Shown here: piece after piece, positions 32,983-41,194 of the stretch
Numbering within the stretch: position 1 is the stretch's first letter
How the letters are laid out: every line of letters begins with the position of its first letter
Source: DYRB01 sp963802205
GTDB taxonomy: Bacteria; Pseudomonadota; Gammaproteobacteria; Chromatiales; Chromatiaceae
Assembly (NCBI GenBank): GCA_963802205.1
Contig: CAWDHW010000026.1
Span: 1-41,216 of the forward strand
Length of the DNA stretch: 41,216 bases
Direction: 5' to 3'
Translations under genes and position numbers: made by a program
Notes under the pieces: generated by a model
What the model was told of the DNA's origin: nothing
The model's database searches: none
The model's input: only the letters and a program-made list of their open reading frames with translations

Positions 32983-33441
32983 ATGCGAAACCCCAAGCAC
33001 CTTGCGCTGATAGCCCTGCTGACCCTCACCGCCACGGCGGCCCTGGCCGGGGGCGCCGTGACTGTGAATGACCCTTATGTCCGCGCCGTGCCGCCGGGGC
33101 AGCCCAACAGCGCCGCCTTCATGGGGCTTGTCAACGGCACCGGCGCCTCCCGCGCCCTGGTCAGTGGGCACAGCGACGCCGCCGAGGTCGTGGAATTGCA
33201 CACCCACACCATGGAGGACGGCATGATGAAGATGCGGCGGGTCGAGCGCATCTCCCTGCCCGCCGGTGAGACGGTAACCCTGGAGCCGGGCGGCCTGCAC
33301 GTCATGCTCATCGGGCTCAAGCGCGGCCTCAACCCCGGCGACCGGATCGATCTCACCCTGGACTTGGACGACGGCGGTGTGCTCCGGGTGCAGGCCCCGG
33401 TGCGCGAGGTCCAGGCCATGGGCCACGACCACCACCACTGA
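32983..33441 (+). CDS. Periplasmic copper chaperone PCu(A)C
   Basis: A 152-residue protein with a Sec signal (LALIALLTLTATAALAGG). It shows the PCuAC copper motif H-x-M...M...H-x-M: ELHTHTMEDGMMKMRRVE, then PGGLHVMLIGLKR. A His-rich end (MGHDHHH) could add copper binding. It transfers Cu(I) to CuA with the Sco protein encoded just upstream. The start at 32983 has GGAGAAG about 6 bases before it. The same frame is open from further upstream through the sco gene, which is a shadow. The next gene's GTG is 2 bases after this stop. Confidence 0.9.
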   Translation: MRNPKHLALIALLTLTATAALAGGAVTVNDPYVRAVPPGQPNSAAFMGLVNGTGASRALVSGHSDAAEVVELHTHTMEDGMMKMRRVERISLPAGETVTLEPGGLHVMLIGLKRGLNPGDRIDLTLDLDDGGVLRVQAPVREVQAMGHDHHH

Positions 33442-33443
33442 TC

Positions 33444-34508
33444 GTGACCCCAGCGCCCTTCAAATCCCCCGAGGCCTTGCGCGGCGCCTTCGCCGCGGGG
33501 CTCGCGCGCCTGGTCAACACCGAGCCAGGCCTGGGGCCCTTCATCCTGGCACTGAACAACGCCTTGTTCGACCCGGGGCTGTTTGTGTGCCTGCGGGCGG
33601 ACCTTGAGCGGCGCTTCGCGGAGCTGTCCTCTACCTGCCGCACCTCCCTGCGGGAGGGTCGGGACCCGGACGAGCCTGCGGACGATCTGGCGGTCTTCCT
33701 GCGCCTCATGGCCATTGGCTGGTCCGGCCTGCCTGGCGTGAGTCGCCGCCGTGTCGGGCCATGGGAGGTCCAGCTAAACCCGCTGCGCGGTCTGCGCCCA
33801 GCGCGTGCGGCAGGAGGTCAACCCGAGGGCAACCGTGCCCCCTTCGACCCCAGGGGCTTCCACTTTAATAAGCCCTTCCTACGCCGCGAGGCATTCTGGG
33901 AGGGGTGTCTTGCTGGGGTCGAGGTGGAACTGCTCTACAACAAGTTCCCCTTCGCGGACCTCCACAGCTTGTTGGTCCCGCGGCGGCTGGAGAATGCCCC
34001 GCAGTTTCTCCACCCCCATTATCACGAGGCCGCCTGGGCCATGACCTTGGCCCTGGGCGAGACCCTGCCGGGGGTGGGGCTTGCCTACAACAGCTTTGGC
34101 GCCTTCGCCTCGGTCAATCACCTGCACTTCCAGCTCTTTCTGCGCCCGGGCGCAGACTCGGATTCAGACCCGGCCCCCTTGCCCCTGGCCGATCCTTGTT
34201 GGTCCCACAATGGCGGCGGGACGGCCTACCCAGTGCCCTGCACGGTTTGGGACGCTCCGGGCCCGGCCTGGGACGCTATCGCCCGGCTGCACCAGACTGG
34301 ACAGAGCTACAACCTGATCTATGTCCCCGGGCGCATCTACTGCCTGGCGCGGCGGCGGCAAGGGACCTACAGCCCCCCCGCCTGGTGTGGCGGTCAGGCC
34401 TGGTACGAGCTGGCCGGCGGGGTGGTCGCCTTCACTGGCGAGACTTTCGCTACCCTGCGCCCAGAGGATATTCGGCAGGCCATCGCGGCGGCGGCCCCCG
34501 GCCCCTGA
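33444..34508 (+). CDS. HIT-superfamily nucleotidyl transferase/phosphorylase-like protein
   Basis: A 354-residue protein of uncertain role. The motif NHLHFQLFL (about residue 226) is H-x-H-x-Q-hydrophobic, the form found in the GalT/Apa2/GDP-galactose phosphorylase branch of the HIT superfamily, where the central His is nucleotidylated. The blocks FHFNKPF, LLYNKFPFADLHSLLVPRR (HIT strand and substrate loop) and GLAYNSFGAFASVNHLHFQ support this; plant VTC2-like proteins are the closest I can think of. The start is GTG, 2 bases after the PCuAC stop, so translation may be coupled, but a copper role is not obvious. Substrate unknown. Confidence 0.65.
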   Translation: MTPAPFKSPEALRGAFAAGLARLVNTEPGLGPFILALNNALFDPGLFVCLRADLERRFAELSSTCRTSLREGRDPDEPADDLAVFLRLMAIGWSGLPGVSRRRVGPWEVQLNPLRGLRPARAAGGQPEGNRAPFDPRGFHFNKPFLRREAFWEGCLAGVEVELLYNKFPFADLHSLLVPRRLENAPQFLHPHYHEAAWAMTLALGETLPGVGLAYNSFGAFASVNHLHFQLFLRPGADSDSDPAPLPLADPCWSHNGGGTAYPVPCTVWDAPGPAWDAIARLHQTGQSYNLIYVPGRIYCLARRRQGTYSPPAWCGGQAWYELAGGVVAFTGETFATLRPEDIRQAIAAAAPGP

Positions 34509-34528
34509 TCCGAGGATTTGTCGTCGGT

Positions 34529-34558
34529 TTGACCCATATGCAGGTGTTCTGATATACA
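34529..34558 (+). promoter_or_regulatory. Sigma70-type promoter of cytochrome c4 gene
   Basis: TTGACC (34529-34534) and TATACA (34553-34558) are 18 bases apart in an AT-rich patch that stands out from the GC-rich surroundings. The hexamers lie 79-108 bases upstream of the cytochrome ATG, leaving a leader of about 70 bases. It is the best promoter match I see in the window. Confidence 0.65.
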
Positions 34559-34636
34559 TTGCATGGTTTTTTCAACGCCTGCTGACCGCGGCTGCGGCTT
34601 ATTCGCATCTATCACAGACAACGAGCGAGAAATCTC

Positions 34637-35260
34637 ATGAAGACATGGCTGATTACCCTCACGGTCGCTGCGGCATTCGCCTATGGCCCGGCCCAGGCGG
34701 CTGGAGACGTCAAGGTTGGCGATGCCAAGGCCGGCGAGGCCAAGTCCGCGGCCTGTGTCGCTTGCCACGGGCCCATGGGTAACAGCGTGGTCCCGATGTG
34801 GCCGAAGACTGCCGGCCAGCACCCGGAATACATCGCCAAGCAGCTTGCGGACTTCAAGGCCGGCAACCGCAAGAACGATCAGATGACTCCCCAGGCCCTG
34901 GCCCTGGCGGATCAGGACATGGCCGACCTGGCCGCCTATTTCGCCTCACAGCAGCAGTCCCCGGGTACTCCCGGCACAGATCCAAATGGGCTCGGCGAGC
35001 GACTCTATCGCGGCGGGAATGCCGCCAGCGGCGTCCCTGCGTGCAGCGGTTGTCATGGTCCCCAAGGCATGGGCATGGGGCTCGCCCGGTTCCCCCGCGT
35101 CTCCGGTCAGCACGCCCAGTACGTCGAGGGGACCCTCAAGAATTTTCGCGACGGGGCCCGTGCCAACGACCCCAATAGCATGATGCGCGGTGTGGCCGTC
35201 CACATGACCGATGCGGAGATCGCCGCGGTCGCCCAATACCTGCAGGGTGTGAACCCCTGA
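34637..35260 (+). CDS. Diheme cytochrome c4
   Basis: A 207-residue periplasmic protein with a Sec signal (MKTWLITLTVAAAFAYGPAQA) and two class I heme domains: CVACH with Met ligand in NDQMTPQA, and CSGCH with Met in DPNSMMRGVA. The spacing, QHPEYIAKQLADFKAG and QHAQYVEGTLKNFRDG, is characteristic of cytochrome c4. It donates electrons to cbb3- or aa3-type oxidases in related bacteria. It has its own promoter upstream and a terminator after the stop, so it is a single-gene unit. Confidence 0.9.
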   Translation: MKTWLITLTVAAAFAYGPAQAAGDVKVGDAKAGEAKSAACVACHGPMGNSVVPMWPKTAGQHPEYIAKQLADFKAGNRKNDQMTPQALALADQDMADLAAYFASQQQSPGTPGTDPNGLGERLYRGGNAASGVPACSGCHGPQGMGMGLARFPRVSGQHAQYVEGTLKNFRDGARANDPNSMMRGVAVHMTDAEIAAVAQYLQGVNP

Positions 35261-35308
35261 CAAGACCTTGCGGCCTGGTGCACCAGGCCCGCGGGCGACA
35301 GTGCGTGT

Positions 35309-35335
35309 CGAAAGGCAGCCTTGGGCTGCCTTTCG
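35309..35335 (+). terminator. Intrinsic terminator-like hairpin after cytochrome c4
   Basis: CGAAAGGCAGCC (35309-35320) and GGCTGCCTTTCG (35324-35335) pair perfectly over 12 bp with a 3-base loop, 48 bases after the stop. The T's of CCTTTC lie inside the stem, so the structure is near-symmetrical and could work in both directions. Confidence 0.7.
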
Positions 35336-35469
35336 CTTGTCCGCGCTTCCTGCGTCCAGGACTGGTGCAAGGCCCCGGTCATTGGGAACCAGCGCCTTTG
35401 CGGTTATGCTCCCGGGCATCGGGGTCCCCGCCGGGGATCACACCTGACGTACGGGCGCTCGCCTAGGCC

Positions 35470-36261
35470 ATGCAGCGGTTGCACCTGCTGAGTTACAACA
35501 TCCAGACTGGGATCGAGTCGCGGCGTTACGGCGACTACGTCACCCAAGGATGGAAACACCTCCTGCCCCACCCGGAGCGCCAGCAGAACCTCGACCGCAT
35601 AGCCCCGCTGCTGCGAGGCTATGACATGGTGGGGCTCCAGGAGGTCGATGCGGGCAGCATGCGCAGCGGCTATCTGGACCAGATCGAGTACCTCGCCCAA
35701 AGCGCCGGCTTCCCCTTCTGGTACAAGCAGATCAATCGCAACCTCGGGCGTCTCGCCCAGCACAGCAATGGGCTTCTGTGCCGGCTCCAACCCCGGCGGG
35801 TGATCGAGCACAGGCTCCCCGGCGGTCTGCCCGGGCGCGGTGCCGTGGTGGCGGAGTTTCCCACTAGCGACGGCGAAACCCTGACGGTGTGCATCGTCCA
35901 CCTGGCCCTGGGCTGGCGGGCACGCCGCCGGCAACTTGGCTATCTGGTGGAGGTGGCGGAGCGACAGCCGTACATCGTCATCATGGGCGACTTCAACTGC
36001 GACTGCCGCTCCCGCTCCCTGCGCACTCTGGTGTCCGGGCAGGACCTGCACGGGCTGGACTGCGATCTCAAGACCTTCCCGAGCTGGCGGCCGCGGCGCA
36101 ACCTGGACCACATCCTGCTCTCGCGCTCCCTCAGGGTTCTGGAGGCCAGGGTCATCGACTACCCCCTCTCCGACCACCTGCCCCTGAGCACCGTCATCGC
36201 CCTGCCTGAGGGGGTGGAGATGATGAACGGCGTGGATCTGGCCCAAGTCCAAGTGGGCTGA
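35470..36261 (+). CDS. Endonuclease/exonuclease/phosphatase (EEP) family protein
   Basis: A 263-residue metal-dependent phosphodiesterase-fold protein with the EEP motifs in order: LLSYNIQTG (Asn ligand), GLQEVD (metal-binding Glu), IVHLALG, MGDFNCD (Asp/Asn pair), NLDHILLSR and LSDHLPLSTVI (catalytic Asp-His). There is no signal peptide, so it is cytoplasmic. Relatives include DNase I-like nucleases, sphingomyelinases and inositol phosphatases; substrate cannot be fixed. A MITE-like element begins 57 bases after its stop. Confidence 0.85.
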   Translation: MQRLHLLSYNIQTGIESRRYGDYVTQGWKHLLPHPERQQNLDRIAPLLRGYDMVGLQEVDAGSMRSGYLDQIEYLAQSAGFPFWYKQINRNLGRLAQHSNGLLCRLQPRRVIEHRLPGGLPGRGAVVAEFPTSDGETLTVCIVHLALGWRARRRQLGYLVEVAERQPYIVIMGDFNCDCRSRSLRTLVSGQDLHGLDCDLKTFPSWRPRRNLDHILLSRSLRVLEARVIDYPLSDHLPLSTVIALPEGVEMMNGVDLAQVQVG

Positions 36262-36318
36262 TCGGGTGCGGCCACGAACGGGTGAAATCGTTGGGCAGTC
36301 GTTGTCGGCTATCGACCC

Positions 36319-36476
36319 TAAGGAAACGCTGAAGTATTCAGCGTTTCCCGTCTGGGCCAGGGATGGCCCAGCATTTTCAAGCACCTAAGCGATTGAAAAT
36401 GGAGCACTTCGCGAGTCGCGCCTCGCGAAGTGTGAGCTGATCAAATGCCAGATGGCATTTAATCAGCGTCTGCTTA
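36319..36476. mobile_element. MITE-like 158-bp element of five consecutive hairpins with imperfect terminal inverted repeats
   Basis: The ends TAAGGAAACGCTGA (36319-36332) and, on the other strand, TAAGCAGACGCTGA (36476-36463) match at 12 of 14 bases. Between them lie five perfect stems: 12 bp (36322-36348, loop GTA), 8 bp (36352-36371), 9 bp (36372-36401), 11 bp (36405-36432), and 8+6 bp (36436-36467). TAAGGAA also occurs as a direct repeat at 36319 and 36475. It is more AT-rich than its surroundings, has no coding capacity, and lies between two convergent genes. The structure fits a non-autonomous miniature transposon or a REP-like cluster; I cannot link it to a transposase. Confidence 0.7.
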
Positions 36477-36553
36477 AGGAATAATTCCGAACGATGTGGA
36501 GTTCGGGTCCGTTCGCACTGCCCTTTCGTTGCCACAGAGGCCCCGGAGGCCCA

Positions 36554-37453
36554 TCAGGCCCCAGGGCCTGCCCCACCTAAGGCCCGTGCCAGTAGGGGGG
36601 CCAGGGCAACCCGGTTGGTGGGGTGGGGGATGCTGTCGCTGCTCCAGATCCGATCGATACCGGCGGCAGCAAGACGCTCCAGGGCGCTATCGACAAAGAG
36701 CCCATGGGTGACCATGACGGAGATGGATCTTGGTGCTAGGGGGTGCAGGGCCGCGGCGGTGGCGGCCAGGGTATGGCCGGTGCTGGCCATGTCGTCTACC
36801 AAGACTAGCTCGCGATCACGGGGGTTGAACCCAGGCAGGCGGATGGCGACCTCGCGGTCCCCCAAGCGCTCTTTTGTCGCCACGGCGTAATCCAGGCCAT
36901 GGGCGGCGGCGATGGCGGCGACCCACTGACGGGACTCCTGGTCTGGCCCCAGGAGCAGGGGCCGGTCCAGGTGGCGCATCAGGTAGTCCCCCAGGGGCGC
37001 TGCGGCGCTCAGGGCCAGTGCCCGGCGAGTCGGCACGGCCTGCCTCAGATTGGAGATTCGGTGCAGGTGGGGATCGACGCTGATGACGGTGTCGAACCAG
37101 GTCCCCAGGAGCGCCCCCATCAGGGCCTGGCTGACCGCCTCACCGGGGACGAAGGCCTTGTCTTGGCGCATGTAACACAGGTAGGGGGCGACCAGGGTGA
37201 GGTCCGTGGCACCAACACCGCGGGCGGTGCTGGCCGCAAGGCCCAATTCGAACAGCTTGGCGTTTGGCTGGTCCAGGCTGCGATAGATCGCCGTGCGGCC
37301 GGGCAGCGCCGGCGGCACCCGCACCCGGCTCTCGCCGTCCGGGAACCGGTGTACGTCCACCAGGGCGAAGGGGATTTCCAGGGCGTCCGCGAGGGCTCGG
37401 GCCTGGCGCTCGGATTCGGAGAAACCGAGGAGTATAAGGGGGCCCGGGTTCAT
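36554..37453 (-). CDS. prs: Ribose-phosphate pyrophosphokinase-like protein
   Basis: A 299-residue phosphoribosyltransferase-fold enzyme. It has the N-terminal PRPP synthase domain (FPDGESRVRVPPAL, TLVAPYLCYMRQDKAF) and the C-terminal PRPP-binding loop LVDDMASTGHTLAATAAAL. GPDQESRQW is the variant of the D-x-G loop. It is shorter and more diverged than the housekeeping Prs (about 315 residues), closer to the archaeal/class III-like group. It would convert ribose 5-phosphate and ATP to PRPP and AMP, or act on related substrates. Its ATG overlaps the stop of the AMP/thymidine phosphorylase gene in an ATGA, so the two are coupled. Confidence 0.82.
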   Translation of the reverse strand: MNPGPLILLGFSESERQARALADALEIPFALVDVHRFPDGESRVRVPPALPGRTAIYRSLDQPNAKLFELGLAASTARGVGATDLTLVAPYLCYMRQDKAFVPGEAVSQALMGALLGTWFDTVISVDPHLHRISNLRQAVPTRRALALSAAAPLGDYLMRHLDRPLLLGPDQESRQWVAAIAAAHGLDYAVATKERLGDREVAIRLPGFNPRDRELVLVDDMASTGHTLAATAAALHPLAPRSISVMVTHGLFVDSALERLAAAGIDRIWSSDSIPHPTNRVALAPLLARALGGAGPGA

Positions 37454-39016
37454 CTAGTCGTCCGCGCGCCCTGGTTGGCCCCGTCTGGAACCCCGATGCC
37501 ATTGTCGGCCACACCGTCAATGCGGTAGCCGTTGTCCCTGCCCGCCTGTGCCCGAGCGAAGCGGAAGTCCGCCGGGAACTCCGCATGGATAGCGTAGAGG
37601 GCCTCCCCCTGCTGCACCGCCTCTCCCTGTTTGCGAAACAGATCGACCCCTGCCCCCTTGGCCAGGGGCGCCCCCGCGAGGCGGGCAATGCGGGCGATCT
37701 GGAGGTTATCGATGGCCCGCACCACCCCATCCGCCTGTGCCGCGACCTCATGGCGCAGTGGTCCCAGCGGGGGCGGGTCCAGGTTGCGCCCTTGGGCCTC
37801 GATCACCGCCTCCATGCGTGTCAGGGCCTGGCCGGAGTCCAGTATGGCGGTGGCCAGGGCCAGCCCGCCCCCGCCGCGCACGGCCGGGTCGAGCTCCAGG
37901 ATGCGCCCGGCCAGCATCAGGGACTTGTCCCGCAGATCCTTTGGCGCGCCCGGGTCGTTACGCAGGACGGCCATGACATCGCGGGCCTCCAGCACCGGGC
38001 CTATGCCGCGTCCTATGGGTTGGTTGCCATCGGTCAGCAATACCTCCAAGTGCAGTCCGAGGTTGTCGCCGACGTATTCGAAGAGCTTGCGCAGGGCCAG
38101 GGCCTCCTGGCGGTGGCGAACCTTGGCCGTCGGCCCCACCGGGATGTCGATCAGCAGGTGGGTGGACCCCGCCGCCAGCTTCTTGGCCAGGATTGACGCC
38201 ACCATCTGCCCTGGGGAGTCCAGGGCCAGGGGGCGCTCTACGGCGATCAGGGCATCGTCCGCCGGGGCGAGGCGGGCGGTTCCGCCCCAGGCCAGGCAGC
38301 CGCGCTCCCGGCGCACGATCTCCGCGAGGCGCTCCGGGGACAGATCCACACGGGCCAGGACCTCCATGGTGTCCGCCGTCCCCGCCGGGCGAGGTGATGG
38401 CCCGCGACGATGTCTTGGGGAAGGGGATGCCGTGGGCGGCAACGATGGGCATGACGATCATGCTGGTGCGATTGCCCGGGATGCCGCCGATGCAGTGCTT
38501 GTCCGCCACCAGGGGTTCGCCCCAGTCTAGGCGTTGGCCGCCGGCGGCCATGGCCTGGGTCAGGGACAGGACCTCGTCGCGTTCCAGCCCGACCTGGGCG
38601 CAGGCGACCACGAAGGCGGTCATCTCGATCTTGGAATAACGGTTGGTGGCGATGTCCCGGGCGATGGCTGCATACTCCTCCGCCTCGAGACGCTCGCCAT
38701 GGATCTTGCGATGCACCGCGGCCAGGGACCCCGGCGGTCGGGCATGGGCAATGCGCACCCGGGCCCCGGGCTCGGCCCCGAGCTGTGCGAAGGCCTGCTC
38801 GGACAACCCCAACTCCTCCGGGGCCGTGATGCAGGGATCGTCCACCACATTCAGGACCGCCAGGATCCCCCCGACTCCCTCCGCCGGGCCGACCTCCACC
38901 TTGTTGAGCGCCTGAAAGCCCTCGCTGCGGTACGCGGCGCATCCGCGGTGCAGGAAGGCGACGTTCTCGTGGTAGGTGTCGATGGCGACCCGCCGCAGTT
39001 TGAGGGTGTCGGGCAT
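37450..39016 (-). pseudogene. deoA: AMP phosphorylase / thymidine phosphorylase family protein, one frameshift
   Basis: Reading from the ATG at 39016, the protein begins MPDTLKLRRVAIDTYHENVAF and continues to ADKHCIGGIPGNRTSMIVMP and PKTSSRAITSP. It then continues in another frame as AGTADTMEVLARVDLSPE, DDALIAVERPLALDS and DIPVGPTAKV to the stop at 37450. Together these give about 510 residues of the type 2 thymidine phosphorylase/AMP phosphorylase family, including the phosphate/nucleoside loops (KHCIGG, SSRAITSP-AGTADTMEV). One extra G in the minus strand within 38381-38389 (a CCCGCCGGG run) breaks the active-site loop. It may be a sequencing error in a GC run or a real inactivation. The family cleaves AMP to adenine and ribose 1,5-bisphosphate. 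Confidence 0.82.
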
Positions 39017-39204
39017 GGCATTGGGCTCCGGTTGGCGCGCACCGGCCGGGCCTGTCCGGGGTCGCGCCTGCCAAGTATCGCCCAAGAAGCCATGGTGGTG
39101 CCGATTGGCCTTTCGCAAGGCCCAGGCCCCGCGGCCCTGGTAACCTTGCCGCGCCGACGGCCAGGTACCGTCGCCCTGCCCGCAACCCATCCAAGAGGCC
39201 AAAC

Positions 39205-39597
39205 ATGTACAGCTTCGGAGTCACCCTCGACCTGCCCTTCGACGCCGCGGTGGACAAGACCATCGCCGCCTTGGCCGCCGAGAAGCTCGGCCTGGTCAGC
39301 GACATCAACGTCGGTGCCATCATCCAGACCAAGCTCGGCACGGACATCGGCGGCTATCGTATCCTCGGGGCCTGCGCCCCGGGCCTGGCCAAGCGAGTCC
39401 TGGATGCCGTTCCGGCCGCCGGCGCCTTGCTCCCCTGCAACGTGGTGGTGCGCGGCCTCGCCGATGGCCGCACAGCGGTGGACTTCATGGACCCGGTGAC
39501 GGTCCTGGGCCTGGCCCAATCCCCGGCGGCGGATGCCGTGGCGGTGGAGGCGCGGGCCATCCTGGAGCGTGTCTGCGCGGCCCTTCCGGGTTCTTGA
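39205..39597 (+). CDS. DUF302 family protein
   Basis: A 130-residue cytoplasmic protein with the DUF302 pattern: YSFGVTLDLPFDAAVDKTIAAL, AEKLGLVSDINVGAIIQTKLG, YRILGACAPGLAKRVLDAVP and LPCNVVVRG, ending in a helix. DUF302 proteins are small single-domain proteins of unknown function, often found in sulfur oxidisers and possibly thiol- or metal-related (the conserved Cys in GAC and LPC are present). Divergent from the phosphorylase gene across 188 bases. Confidence 0.87.
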   Translation: MYSFGVTLDLPFDAAVDKTIAALAAEKLGLVSDINVGAIIQTKLGTDIGGYRILGACAPGLAKRVLDAVPAAGALLPCNVVVRGLADGRTAVDFMDPVTVLGLAQSPAADAVAVEARAILERVCAALPGS

Positions 39598-39862
39598 ACG
39601 GGTACACCGGCGCCACCCGCTGCGATGGGGGCAGGTCGGGCTTATGGGCCTGGCAAGCCCTGGCGCGGCCCAACGCGGTCAAGGCATGCGGCTTGCCGCG
39701 CGGGCCCGGTTTGGTTACAAGGCAAGTCCCCGATACCGGCCGCGGCCCGGGGCCCTGGGCCTGGTCGCACCCCGGCGACGGCAAACCAGCCCGGGAGGTG
39801 CATCCAGGCTCCGCAGACCGGGGCCAGTGGACCCATGACGGCCGCCAGACAGAGGGACGCGG

Positions 39863-40231
39863 ATGACCCATTCACAAGCACAAGCCCTGGACGCCCTGCT
39901 GCTGGCCGCCGTGCCGGACGACGGCAGCGCCATCGGCAACTTGGCCCTCAAACAGGCCTTCGATGCCTCGGCTGCCGCCCAGGGGGTCGAGGTCACCGCT
40001 GCCGACTTTGAACAGACCCGCCAGGCGTTGCTGGCCGCCGGGCACCTGGTGCGCGGCAAGGGTCGCGGCGGGGCGGTGCGACGGGCGATGGCCCAGATCG
40101 GCGACTTCGACCTCAGCCAGGCGCAGCCACCCCAGACCTCGCCACCCCCGCCACCCCCGCGACACCCAGGGAGCCCAGGCGCCCGGCGCCGCAGACCGGA
40201 TAGGCCGTCGCCGGGACGCCGGAGGTCTTGA
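39863..40231 (+). CDS. Small protein with winged-helix-like segment, upstream part of a decayed R-M locus
   Basis: A 122-residue product. Residues about 1-75 (DDGSAIGNLALKQAFDASAA, ADFEQTRQALLAAGHLVRGKGRGGAVRRA) look like the winged helix found at the start of some modification methylase loci, where a wing reads G-x-G-R-G-G. The rest (from about 90) is a Pro/Arg run, probably read through non-functional sequence, so the real protein may be shorter or truncated. It ends in a TTGA overlap with the next gene. Role inferred from context. Confidence 0.5.
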   Translation: MTHSQAQALDALLLAAVPDDGSAIGNLALKQAFDASAAAQGVEVTAADFEQTRQALLAAGHLVRGKGRGGAVRRAMAQIGDFDLSQAQPPQTSPPPPPPRHPGSPGARRRRPDRPSPGRRRS

Positions 40232-40878
40232 GCTACCGTCACAGCGACAACCGCAGCGTTCTTTCCGCTTTTCGGAAAGAAATGGGAAGAGGGCCGGGAA
40301 AAGGGGGAAGCGACGAGAGCCCATCCCGTTTGGCGACCCGCTGGCGTCAGCCGGGCCTGTTCGCCGCCCCCTTCGAGAACCTGCCGCTGCGCGACGCCAT
40401 CGACTTCTACCGCCACGACAAGGTCTGGTCCAATCGCCTGATCGCTGGCGACTCCCTGCTGGTCATGAACTCCCTGCTCCAGAAGGAGGGCCTAGCCTGG
40501 CAGGTGCAGATGATCTACCTGGACCCGCCCTACGGCATCAAGGGGTCGAACTTCCAGCCCTTCGTCAACCGCCGCGACGTGAAGGGCCGCAATGACGAGG
40601 ATCTGAAGAACGACCACCTGGGGTTTCAGGTGTTCTACCTGTGGAACGGCAGCCGCCGGCGCTTTCTGCTGGACTACCTGGTGCGGCTGCGCAACGGCCG
40701 CATCCTGGTGCTGGAGATCAAGGGCGAGGACTCCGAGCAGAACCGGGCTAAGCGTGCCGCCCTGGATACCTGGGGGCAGGCGGTCAACGCCAAGGGTGGC
40801 TTCGGGGCCTGGAGTTGGGACGTGGCCTTCGCCGCGGCCGAGGCGCACGACATCCTGGCGCGGCACAGCGGGTTCTGA
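40228..40878 (+). pseudogene. Methylase-endonuclease chimera: deletion remnant of a type III-like R-M system
   Basis: This 216-codon frame joins two genes. Residues about 1-10 (MSYRHSDNR) and 40-125 match the N-terminal region of type III-like site-specific DNA methyltransferases: QPGLFAAPFENLPLRDAIDF, WSNRLIAGDSLLVMNSLLQK, and the catalytic motif IYLDPPYGIK, through DVKGRNDEDL. From about residue 126 it switches to the C-terminus of the partner restriction subunit: KNDHLGFQVFYLWNGSRRRF and LVLEIKGEDSEQNRAKR (PD-(D/E)XK-like), then GFGAWSWDVAFAAAEAHDI. Everything between, several kilobases in an intact system, is missing, and a shorter gap lies near residue 12. TTG start overlapping the previous stop. 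Not expected to be active. Confidence 0.75.
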
Positions 40879-41128
40879 GCCTGGAGATGGCCTGAGGCAC
40901 GCTGCGACATCGGACACGGGGGCGACGACTGCAAGGGGACGGCGCCAGGGGGTTAGGGCGCGCCACATAACGGAGCGTGCGCTTCAGTACGGGGAGAAAT
41001 GCGGTAGGGTTCGGAAATGCTCAAGTTCCGTATCGCCCCTTCAAGTCAGGAAGTTCTGAGAACAAACGGCCCCTTAGACGACTTTTTCGGCCGGTGGCCG
41101 GGAGGCACAGTCAGGAGCCAGACGCAAA
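40879..41128. other. Non-coding stretch between R-M remnant and tRNA-Ser terminator
   Basis: Short open frames exist, but none resembles a protein family, has a credible ribosome binding site or shows coding bias. The sequence is slightly less GC-rich than its neighbours towards the right end. I see no integrase, no attachment-site copy of the tRNA end and no CRISPR-like repeat. It may be the worn end of the island carrying the R-M remnant. Confidence 0.5.
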
Positions 41129-41152
41129 GAACCCCGCGTGGTGCGGGGCTCT
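41128..41152 (-). terminator. Intrinsic terminator of tRNA-Ser
   Basis: On the minus strand CCCCGC-ACCAC-GCGGGG (41132-41148) forms a 6-bp GC stem, extendable to about 10 bp with AGAG/TTCT including one G-T pair, and is followed by TTCTTT. It lies about 45 bases beyond the 3' end of the tRNA, in the right orientation. Confidence 0.78.
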
Positions 41153-41194
41153 GGGCACTTCTGACGGCTAATAGGCGGTTGGAAGCTATAGTTT

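Noticed and set aside
39598..39862. GC-rich gap upstream of the winged-helix gene considered as riboswitch, RNase P RNA or hidden gene
   Set aside because: No consensus core of a known riboswitch or RNase P RNA could be matched, and its open frames have no protein resemblance.
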